This document shows positions 42,941 to 49,204 of a stretch of 49,204 nucleotides of DNA, piece by piece. Origin of the DNA: Candidatus Zixiibacteriota bacterium (lineage in GTDB: Bacteria; Zixibacteria; MSB-5A5; UBA10806; 4484-95). The stretch lies in NCBI GenBank assembly GCA_021159005.1, contig JAGGSN010000117.1:1-49204 (forward strand), in the 5' to 3' direction. The notes under the pieces are model-generated. The model ran no database searches and was not told the DNA's origin. It was given only the letters and a program-made list of their open reading frames with translations. Position 1 is the stretch's first letter. The number at the start of each line of letters is the position of its first letter. The position numbers were made by a program, and so were the translations under genes.

Positions 42941-43852
42941 ATGCGAACTACTAAAATACTAATTATTGCAATTGCCGCAAGCCTGTTAATCACATCAACA
43001 GTTTTTGGTCAAACTACTATTAAACAAAAAACAGATCAGATCGCTAAGGAAAAGAAACTTGATAATAAGGGTGAATTAAAGAAAAAAGGACTTGATATAA
43101 AGGGTGAATTAAAGAAGAAAAAACCCAAATCAGTCAAAAAACGCAAAAGCAATATTCCCGAAATCGAGTTGAAAAATTCAAGAATTACCTATGAATACAC
43201 TACTTTTAATTTCGGCTTGGTTTCTTCCGGCTCAAAGGTTTCTCACTATTTTCCGGTAAGCAATACCGGCTCGGATACGTTAATAATCACTAAAGTTAAA
43301 CCAACGTGAGGATGCACAACCACAAAAAGAAGCGGAATAGTTATTCCGCCAGGCGAAACTTCATATATAGATGTAACTTATAGAACTTCTAAATCGGGAA
43401 AGAGAAAAACTCCGGTTACTAAAACTATCAAAGTTTATAGCAATGATTCATCGAAACCTACTTCTCAATTGAAAATAACTTCGACAGTGAATAACGAGCT
43501 TTTGAAATTCACTTGCCTCCCTCTTCAAGCTGATTTCGAGGACGTGGTTTCCGGCAAAAAAAGTAAAATATCTCTCGAATTAACAAATATAGATACCACT
43601 ATTTCAGAAATTATAACAGTTTCTAATCCGATTTCAGAATATATTAAGAAAACCAAGATTAAAAAGCGGAAACTGAAACCGGGCCAAACTACGAAAATAG
43701 AATTCGAGTTATCGAAAACAGCGCCTATTGGCAACTTTTCTACATCACTGACTATTGAAGCCGCTAATAAGAAGAATTCCAGGATGACAATTCCTGTTAT
43801 AGGATCTATCGTTGCTAAAACTATTAAGTCAAAGGAGCAATCCGGTAAATAA
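42941..43852 (+). CDS. Candidate selenoprotein: secreted DUF1573 (ASH-like) protein with in-frame TGA
   Basis: The frame starts at 42941 with a signal peptide (about 1-23, STVFGQ), has a Lys-rich linker with two DNKGELKKK-like repeats (about 35-65) and runs 303 residues if the TGA at 43307-43309 is read. Residues of about 78-185 form a DUF1573 domain: TTFNFGLVSSGSKVSHYFPV, NTGSDTL and IPPGETSYIDV. The family normally has CGCT right after the LxIxxV strand; here it reads KPT-TGA-GCTT, so the TGA replaces the first Cys. The frame stays open for 180 codons after it, with a second beta domain (about 186-300). A hairpin with GU in its loop begins 23 bases after the TGA. AGGAG precedes the ATG. A nonsense mutation or a read error is the alternative. 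Confidence 0.75.
43332..43349 (+). promoter_or_regulatory. SECIS-like hairpin behind the in-frame TGA
   Basis: GCGGAATA and TATTCCGC form a perfect 8-base inverted repeat around GT, or a 7-base stem with an AGTT loop. The loop G and T lie 31 and 32 bases after the TGA, inside the 16-37 base distance known for bacterial SECIS elements, which need a G early in the apical loop. The stem overlaps coding sequence, as it does in fdhF. Confidence 0.6.
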
Positions 43853-43897
43853 AAAGTTTATGTTATAAAATTTGGTTTTATACCAAGATTATTTTTC

Positions 43898-43930
43898 AAG
43901 GCGCTGGTAAATAAACGGCGCCTTTTTTAT
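43898..43930 (+). terminator. Rho-independent terminator after the DUF1573 gene
   Basis: AAGGCGC (43898-43904) pairs with GCGCCTT (43918-43924) around a 13-base loop and is followed by further T residues to 43928. It is 45 bases after the stop at 43852, not after the in-frame TGA, which supports one full-length gene. Confidence 0.7.
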
Positions 43931-43931
43931 A

Positions 43932-44289
43932 TATAAATATTTTTAGGATGTATATTTCCTGGCCTTGTAATAGAATACTATGGTTGTTGTGTAATGTTTT
44001 GCGTATTAATGTTTAGGATACCATACCGATTGGGGGAGGGGATGCGGGTATATCCCTACTGCCATTTTATTCGTCTGGCTTGCTTGGGGCGTTTATTGAT
44101 GACCATTTAGAATAAAATTAATTATATTATTGCTAATTTCTCGTAATTTTCGAATCACTCGTTTTGCTTTTGAAAAACCTGACGAAAATGTTAATATTTA
44201 TAATAAAATATCATTTTTTTCTTGCAATTATAATGGATTTGGATTTTATTTAACATAAGACAATTAATACTTCATAAAAATGGGGATCA
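43932..44289. other. 360-base AT-rich gap
   Basis: Nothing gene-like was found. A G-rich patch (GGGGGAGGGGATGCGGG) lies near 44032-44049. The end is AT-rich and leads to the ribosome site of the small membrane protein. Confidence 0.4.
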
Positions 44290-44484
44290 ATGGACCTTGT
44301 GTTGGTTATTATAGTAGTAGCATTAATCGCAATAAGCGTTTTTTACATTGTCGTTAAAATTATACTTATTATAGCCTTCAATATTTTAAAATTAGCGGTA
44401 TTGGCCTTTATAAGTGTCTGGATATTAAATCATTTTAGTGAAATAATTAGCTTTTTAAATCGTATAAATATCCAAAGTCCCTAA
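44290..44484 (+). CDS. Small two-helix membrane protein
   Basis: A 64-residue, almost wholly hydrophobic chain with segments at about 3-30 and 33-50 (LAVLAFISVWILNHF). GGGGATCA lies close to the ATG and a strong terminator starts 26 bases after the stop, so it looks like a complete one-gene unit. I do not recognise the family; no charged motif or Cys gives a hint of function. It is the only gene between the DUF1573 unit and the Fe-S assembly genes on the other strand. Confidence 0.5.
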   Translation: MDLVLVIIVVALIAISVFYIVVKIILIIAFNILKLAVLAFISVWILNHFSEIISFLNRINIQSP

Positions 44485-44510
44485 ACGATAGAGTCTTGGA
44501 TATAATAAAT

Positions 44511-44544
44511 GGCGCTTGCCTGTTTTAAATATCAGGCAAGCGCC
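44511..44544. terminator. Bidirectional terminator, 12-base perfect stem
   Basis: GGCGCTTGCCTG and CAGGCAAGCGCC pair perfectly around a 10-base AT loop, with A/T-rich flanks on both sides. It lies between the small membrane protein and the convergent NifU-type gene and can end both transcripts. Confidence 0.8.
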
Positions 44545-44571
44545 TATAATTTTGCATTTACCGCAGAATTA

Positions 44572-44790
44572 TTAAGTTGTAACTTCTTTGACTTCAGGTA
44601 TGGCTGATTTTAATACTTTTTCGATACCCATTTTAAGCGTTATTTCAGACATCGGACAACCATGACAAGCACCGGTAAGCTTCACTTTTACAACGCCGTC
44701 ATCACTAACATCCACTAATTCGCAGTCGCCGCCATCGGCTTGAAGTGAGGGTCTTATTTTGTTTAAGGCTTCCTGAACTCTCTCTTTCAA
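44572..44790 (-). CDS. NifU C-terminal-type Fe-S scaffold protein
   Basis: A 72-residue protein made only of the NifU C-terminal (Nfu) domain. [13 protein letters not shown] (about 17-29) and the cluster-binding CHGCPMS (about 42-48) are intact. Nfu proteins carry [4Fe-4S] clusters to targets. It is encoded 24 bases after the Mrp gene and in the same direction, so the two probably act together in cluster delivery. The many Fe-S proteins encoded at 40-42.5 kb would be natural clients. Confidence 0.93.
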   Translation of the reverse strand: MKERVQEALNKIRPSLQADGGDCELVDVSDDGVVKVKLTGACHGCPMSEITLKMGIEKVLKSAIPEVKEVTT

Positions 44791-44814
44791 TTTATTCTCC
44801 TGTTGAAAAAATTA

Positions 44815-45891
44815 TTAATTTCCATTCAATCGTTCAACTATTTTTTCAGCAATATGTTTAAATTCAATAGCAGCCTTTCCGTTACCTGTTAAACCTACAG
44901 GTTTGCCTTTATCGCCGCTTTCACGCAAAGCTGTTTCTAAGGGAATTTGTCCAAAGAGAGGCTGATTGAGTTTTTTCGCTAATGCGACGCCGCCGCCTTT
45001 GCCAAAGATGTATTGTTTATTGCCGTTACCGTCAGAGTAATAGGACATATTTTCCACAACACCAATCATTTTCAAATCGACTTTAGAAGTCATTTCGGCG
45101 ACGCGTTGAGCGACATTTGCAGCTGCCGGTTGAGGAGTTGTTACTACTAAAAGTTGAGATTCTTTGGCAGTTTGTGCGACTGAGATTGTAACATCACCAG
45201 TGCCAGGGGGAAGATCGATTAGCAGGTAATCAAGTTTATCCCAATAAACCTGTGTTAAAAATTGCACTACGGTTTTGTGAAGCATTGGACCGCGCCATAT
45301 AACCGCCTGGTTTTCCTCAATGAAAAAACCCATAGAAATAATCTTGATCCCATTCTTAGTAACAGGAATCATGGCGTTATCTATGACAGTAGGCAAATCG
45401 TTAGTCCCCATCATGCGTGGAATAGAAAATCCGTAGATATCAGCATCGATAATACCAACAGAATAGCCTAAGTTTTTAAGAGCATAGGCGAGATTTACCG
45501 TTACTGTAGATTTACCGACACCGCCCTTGCCGGATGCGATAGCTATTATATGTTTTACTTTGGCATTATCGAAAAGCCCGGATGAAGTTTGACCGGTCAT
45601 TTTTTTTGTTAAATCTGCCCGTTCCTGTGGATTCATACTGGTGAAATTTAGTTCAACTCCCTTTACGCCTTCAACTTGCATCAGGGCATTTGATATATCT
45701 TCGCGGAGTTTATGTTTTAACGGATGACCCTCAATAGTAAGTTTTATGGTTACAATAACTGTTCCATCTTGTTGCTCGATATTATCAACCATCCCCAGGT
45801 CTACAATTGAGCGTCCTATTTCAGGGTCATTAATTGGCTTTAAGGCCTCAATGATTTTTTCTTTGCTTATTACAGCGCTATTTTCAGACAC
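44815..45891 (-). CDS. Mrp/ApbC-type P-loop Fe-S carrier, without Cys
   Basis: A 358-residue protein. The N-terminal MIP18 (DUF59) domain spans about 8-85 (PINDPEIGRSIVDLGMV). The NTPase part has the deviant Walker A loop SGKGGVGKST near 119-128, IIDADIYG near 148 and LLIDLPPGTGD near 222. The usual CxxC that holds a bridging cluster between two Mrp monomers is missing: the stretch after VVENMSYY reads SDGNGNKQ. Indeed no Cys is found anywhere in the chain. It may act with the Nfu protein encoded next to it. The start is GTG, with AAGGAG upstream. Confidence 0.92.
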   Translation of the reverse strand: MSENSAVISKEKIIEALKPINDPEIGRSIVDLGMVDNIEQQDGTVIVTIKLTIEGHPLKHKLREDISNALMQVEGVKGVELNFTSMNPQERADLTKKMTGQTSSGLFDNAKVKHIIAIASGKGGVGKSTVTVNLAYALKNLGYSVGIIDADIYGFSIPRMMGTNDLPTVIDNAMIPVTKNGIKIISMGFFIEENQAVIWRGPMLHKTVVQFLTQVYWDKLDYLLIDLPPGTGDVTISVAQTAKESQLLVVTTPQPAAANVAQRVAEMTSKVDLKMIGVVENMSYYSDGNGNKQYIFGKGGGVALAKKLNQPLFGQIPLETALRESGDKGKPVGLTGNGKAAIEFKHIAEKIVERLNGN

Positions 45892-45943
45892 GACAATCCT
45901 TTCTCCTTATAAATAGACTAATATTGTCTATATATTACTTTTG

Positions 45944-45971
45944 AAGATATACTAAAGGTTCCCATTGTCAA
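45944..45971 (-). promoter_or_regulatory. Promoter of the mrp-nfu operon
   Basis: On the minus strand TTGACA (45971-45966) and TATCTT (45949-45944) are 16 bases apart. The predicted leader is about 45 bases. Confidence 0.5.
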
Positions 45972-46028
45972 GAATTAATATATTGATAGTTTCCCAGACT
46001 TTTTGATATTTCCGCAGCAATACGCATC

Positions 46029-46057
46029 TTGATTTTTAAATGAATCTTAAGTATAAT
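46029..46057 (+). promoter_or_regulatory. Probable promoter of the GH57 gene
   Basis: TTGATT (46029-46034) and TATAAT (46052-46057) are 17 bases apart. The leader would be about 190 bases, long for this window. The rest of the gap 45892-46250 is AT-rich with no gene. Confidence 0.45.
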
Positions 46058-46250
46058 TTTATAATGGTAATCACTAAGAAAAGGAATTTTCAGGATTAGC
46101 TATAATAATAAACCAAAAATGAAAAAAAACGATTAATAAAAAAGTAAGAATAAATAATGAAAATTTAACAGCCATTGTTTAATCATCAAAGGTTATGTAA
46201 AATAATTTAACAGGATTAGCAATTAAAATAAATCCGGAATCGAGAATAAT

Positions 46251-48392
46251 TTGATTAACTTTTGTTTTGGCATTCACAACCATCAACCGGTAGGCAATTT
46301 TGACTTCGTGTTTGAAAAAGCTTATCAGCAATGCTATCTGCCGTTTGTAAAACTGCTGGCTGAATACCCCGATATAAAAACAACCCTTCACAATACCGGT
46401 GTTCTCTGGCAGTGGCTGCAGAATAACCATCCTGAGTATTTCGAGCATATTAAAATGCTTTTAGATGCAGGTCAGCTTGAACTTCTAAGCGGCGGTTTCT
46501 ATGAGCCGATTCTGCCGGTAATTTTTGATAGCCATAAAATCGGTCAGATAAAGATGCTCAACGATTATATCAAGAGGAATTTTTCAGTTAAGTCACGCGG
46601 AATGTGGCTGGCGGAACGAGTCTGGGAACCGCATTTAGCGGGAACAATAAGAGACTGCGGCCTTGAATATACTATCCTTGATGATACCCATTTCCGCTGG
46701 GCCGGATTGACAGAAGACCAGCTTGACGGATATTTCATCACCGAGGAACAACATAAAAAATTGGCGTTGTTCCCAATCTCGAAGGAACTTCGCTATGCCG
46801 TCCCATTCTATACTGTTGATAAGGTTTGCGATGTATTTAAGCGTATGGCTAAGAGTTCGCCGGGCAAGCTGGTTGTTTATGCCGATGATGGCGAGAAATT
46901 CGGTATCTGGCCGGATACATACAAGCTTTGTTATGAGGAAAAATGGTTGGCTGATTTTTTCGAGATGATATCAAAAAATTCCAATTGGCTGAAAATGAAA
47001 TTTTTCTCCGAGGCAATCGATGATTTCGAGCCTAACGGCAGGATATATCTTCCCACAGCATCCTATGCCGAGATGGGTCAGTGGTCTTTGCCATCGCAGG
47101 GATTTAATCATTATGAGGAAATCGAAAAGCATTTCAAGCAAAATAATCTATGGGAAAGCCGCGGATACTTGGTGCGCGGCGGATTCTGGCGAAATTTCCT
47201 ATCGAAATATCCCGAATCGAATAATATGCATAAGAAGATGTATCGAGTCGCTTTAAAAATTGAACGGCTTGAGGAGAAGCTTCCGACTTCAAAGAAAAAG
47301 AAATTAGCTAAGGCTATTGATTTGCTTTACCAGGGACAATGCAATTGTCAATACTGGCATGGCGTATTTGGCGGGCTGTATTTAAACCATCTGAGGTATG
47401 CCGCCTATAATCGTCTCATTCGGGCTGAAAATATTGCTGATAACCTGGGCGCATTGCCCAAAAGCGGCAGCTTGGAAATAGTTGATTTTGATGATGACGG
47501 CAGGAATGAAATTATAGCTGAAACAGGTTATCTGAACGCCTATTTCTCTCCACGGTTTGGCGGTTCGATGTTTGAATTAGACCTTAAAAAGAAAGGCTTT
47601 AACCTTTTGGATACGATGACACGCCGCGAGGAAGGATATCACAACAAACTGTTTCAACTTCAGAATCAAAATGAAAGCGATAGTAAATCTATCCATGACC
47701 GAATCGAGGCTAAAGAAGAAGGTTTGGAGAAATACCTTATATATGATTGGCATCGACGAATATCATTTGTTGACCATATTATGCCAACTGAAACGGGTTT
47801 TGAGCAGTTTGCCTCGAATGATTATCAGGAGTCAGGCGACTTTATTATTGAGCCATTTACATATAAAACCAGAAAAACTCCCGCTAAGCTGATAGTTGAG
47901 TTTCTGCGTGAAGGGCGAATCAAACATGAAGACAGCGCTAACAATCTGTCAATAGAAAAGGACATTTCAATAATGCTTAAGCAGCCGGTAATTGAGGCTG
48001 TTTATACGCTTGAAAATCAGTCGGCTGCAGAGCTTCATTTTGCTTTTGGGGTTGAGTTCAATTGGTCGATGCTTGCCGGCGACTCGGCCGACCGATATTA
48101 TTATATCGATAACCATAAATTAGAACACAGCAGGATGAACAGCCATGGGGAAACCCCGGACGTGAATGTTTTCGGGCTTGCAGATAAATATCATAAGCTT
48201 GATATCAATATCAGCTTATCGGAGTCTTGCCGATTATGGCGTTTCCCGATTGAGACTGTGAGTTTATCGGAACATGGTTTCGAGAGAGTGTATCAATCCT
48301 CGCTTACCTGTCCTTGTTTTGAGATAAAGCTGACGCCGGGTGAGTCGCGTAAGCTGGTAATCAAGATAGAATTTAAAAATTTGCAGGAATAA
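46251..48392 (+). CDS. GH57 glycoside hydrolase, 4-alpha-glucanotransferase/amylase type
   Basis: A 713-residue family 57 enzyme with all GH57 motifs: HNHQP (9-13), GGFYEPILP, WLAERVWEPHL with the nucleophile Glu at 122, and YADDGEKFGIWP with the acid/base Asp at about 213. These positions match the 4-alpha-glucanotransferase of Thermococcus (Glu123, Asp214). A DUF1926-type beta-sandwich follows from about 420 to the end. It probably rearranges maltodextrin or glycogen in the cytoplasm, as no signal peptide is present. The start is a TTG with a poor ribosome site; no in-frame ATG exists between the upstream stop and the first motif. Confidence 0.92.
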   Translation: MINFCFGIHNHQPVGNFDFVFEKAYQQCYLPFVKLLAEYPDIKTTLHNTGVLWQWLQNNHPEYFEHIKMLLDAGQLELLSGGFYEPILPVIFDSHKIGQIKMLNDYIKRNFSVKSRGMWLAERVWEPHLAGTIRDCGLEYTILDDTHFRWAGLTEDQLDGYFITEEQHKKLALFPISKELRYAVPFYTVDKVCDVFKRMAKSSPGKLVVYADDGEKFGIWPDTYKLCYEEKWLADFFEMISKNSNWLKMKFFSEAIDDFEPNGRIYLPTASYAEMGQWSLPSQGFNHYEEIEKHFKQNNLWESRGYLVRGGFWRNFLSKYPESNNMHKKMYRVALKIERLEEKLPTSKKKKLAKAIDLLYQGQCNCQYWHGVFGGLYLNHLRYAAYNRLIRAENIADNLGALPKSGSLEIVDFDDDGRNEIIAETGYLNAYFSPRFGGSMFELDLKKKGFNLLDTMTRREEGYHNKLFQLQNQNESDSKSIHDRIEAKEEGLEKYLIYDWHRRISFVDHIMPTETGFEQFASNDYQESGDFIIEPFTYKTRKTPAKLIVEFLREGRIKHEDSANNLSIEKDISIMLKQPVIEAVYTLENQSAAELHFAFGVEFNWSMLAGDSADRYYYIDNHKLEHSRMNSHGETPDVNVFGLADKYHKLDINISLSESCRLWRFPIETVSLSEHGFERVYQSSLTCPCFEIKLTPGESRKLVIKIEFKNLQE

Positions 48393-48487
48393 TGCTGATA
48401 GTTGTTGCTTTTTCGACAACCTGACAAGCTTACGGCTTGATCTGCTTTAGATTTAGGATTATGGGAAATATCCAGCTAAATAAAATG

Positions 48488-48517
48488 TTGACATTCGGTT
48501 AATTATTCCTTTTATAT
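48488..48517 (+). promoter_or_regulatory. Possible promoter of the VOC gene
   Basis: TTGACA (48488-48493) is followed after 17 or 18 bases by TTTATA or TTATAT (48511-48517). The leader to the ATG at 48560 is about 35-40 bases. Confidence 0.45.
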
Positions 48518-48559
48518 ATTAAAGTATTTATATTTAGATTATCTATCAAAGGAGGAACT

Positions 48560-48910
48560 ATGAATGGTATATGTCACATCGAGATTCCCTCGAAGGATTT
48601 TGAAAAAGCCAAGAGATTCTACGGTGATGTTTTCAATTGGAAATTTCAGGATATTACCGAAATGAGCTATATGACTTTCATGGCTCCCGATGGTGTTAAT
48701 GGCGGGTTTACTAAGAAATTTGCAATCGCTTCTAATCCGGGTATTGTTTTTTATATTGAGGTTGAGGACATTCCGGCGGCAATAAAAAAATCAGAGAAAG
48801 CCGGTGGAAATACTTTGGTTGCCAAAACTGAGATTTCATCTGAATTTGGCTATTTCGCTTTCATAAATGACCTTGAGGGCAACAGGATAGGTCTCTGGGC
48901 TAAGAAATAA
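48560..48910 (+). CDS. VOC/glyoxalase-like small protein
   Basis: A 116-residue vicinal-oxygen-chelate fold protein. CHIEIPSKDFEKAKRFYGDVF opens the domain (two adjoining elements, about 5-25) with a metal-ligand His, and FYIEVEDIPAAIKKSEKAGG and GYFAFINDLEGNRIGLW follow in the second half. Proteins of this length often bind small ligands or give resistance to electrophiles; some are dioxygenases or glyoxalases. The reaction cannot be told. AAAGGAGGA is a near-perfect ribosome site. Confidence 0.88.
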   Translation: MNGICHIEIPSKDFEKAKRFYGDVFNWKFQDITEMSYMTFMAPDGVNGGFTKKFAIASNPGIVFYIEVEDIPAAIKKSEKAGGNTLVAKTEISSEFGYFAFINDLEGNRIGLWAKK

Positions 48911-49061
48911 TTTTTATTTCAGGCTGATTAACAAGCGCTGTTCCAAACCTGCCCGAATATTTTAACCAGATTTTGCAGCCCTGCCCGCCGGCAGGCAGGT
49001 TGGAATTTTATTTTGGCAGTGATTATCATATAAAGCATGCTATAAATCGATATCATTCTCT

Positions 49062-49092
49062 GGTTGCCAAGCGCCGCTTGGTAACCAGAGGA
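49062..49092. repeat. Family F hairpin, second copy
   Basis: CTCTGGTTGCCAAGCGCC and GCTTGGTAACCAGAG are the arms of the hairpin also found at 6080-6112, with almost no change. A GC-rich palindrome (CCTGCCCGCCGGCAGGCAGG) at about 48979-48998 resembles one near 602. No gene is seen from 48911 to the end. Confidence 0.75.
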
Positions 49093-49204
49093 AACATAAT
49101 TCCGAATAATTTATTAATTTATTTCACTACTGTCCGGCTTTTTTATAGAATTCTTAAAATAATACCCAACAATCGAAGCTTGCTTATTTCATAACCCATA
49201 GAGC

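Noticed and set aside
43307-43309. In-frame TGA as a simple gene end with a second gene starting at 43469
   Set aside because: The second part begins in mid-domain without a ribosome site, and the two parts join into one DUF1573 domain in the same frame.
48973-49194. 73-codon frame at the window end
   Set aside because: It runs through two palindromic repeats and has no ribosome site or family pattern.

Overview
The window reads as a chromosomal fragment of an uncultured bacterium of the FCB (Fibrobacteres-Chlorobi-Bacteroidetes) group. Three things point there: secreted proteins ending in dockerin repeats with a YFRG-type signature, a giant secreted protein ending in a YPNPFN type C-terminal sorting domain, and archaeal-type isoprenoid genes inside a bacterial gene set. 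Candidatus Zixibacteria or a close relative is my best guess, but this is inference from style and not from a marker gene. No rRNA, tRNA or CRISPR array was seen.

Layout. 1-2.3 kb: tail of a TauE/SafE permease, a 690-base non-coding stretch and a succinate-semialdehyde dehydrogenase. 2.7-6 kb: an overlapping repair run (uvrC, an MBL hydrolase, a PHP-phosphatase relic, a 3-methyladenine glycosylase). 6.2-11 kb: a site-2 protease, a DUF4292-like lipoprotein and a 1076-residue secreted protein. 11.1-13 kb: a Xer recombinase, apparently leaderless, and a GGDEF protein. 13.3-22.5 kb: an acyl-CoA locus (archaeal-type HMG-CoA synthase, thiolase, DUF35 protein, methylcrotonyl-CoA carboxylase, methylglutaconyl-CoA hydratase), interrupted by a REP-associated transposase and an AT-rich GIY-YIG gene. 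22.6-26.3 kb: dockerin proteins with the pieces of a broken-up thermolysin-family protease. 26.4-32 kb (minus strand): flippase with a homopolymer frameshift, gmhA, GGGP synthase, alaS. 32-38.4 kb: beta-CASP hydrolase, panC, ZIP transporter, HEAT protein, MBL hydrolase, aminotransferase. 38.6-42.5 kb (minus): a four-gene fumarate-reductase/heterodisulfide-reductase hybrid. 42.9-43.9 kb: a DUF1573 gene with an in-frame TGA. 44.3-49.2 kb: a small membrane protein, NifU-type and Mrp Fe-S proteins, a GH57 glucanotransferase and a VOC protein.

The strongest novel signal is the DUF1573 gene at 42941-43852. Its only in-frame TGA falls where the family has the first Cys of its CGCT motif, and a GU-containing hairpin follows at the distance expected of a bacterial SECIS. 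It is a candidate selenoprotein. Next are the HMG-CoA locus, which could join leucine-type acyl-CoA chemistry to acetyl-CoA through HMG-CoA synthase and thiolase, and the FrdA-FeS-HdrB-HdrC cluster, which suggests a soluble thiol- or ferredoxin-linked fumarate reductase.

Intergenic regions are full of short palindromic repeats of at least five families. One family forms inverted copies on either side of the RAYT transposase gene, the arrangement expected of a transposase and its own REP elements. Several genes show decay or rearrangement, including two internal deletions and one homopolymer frameshift.
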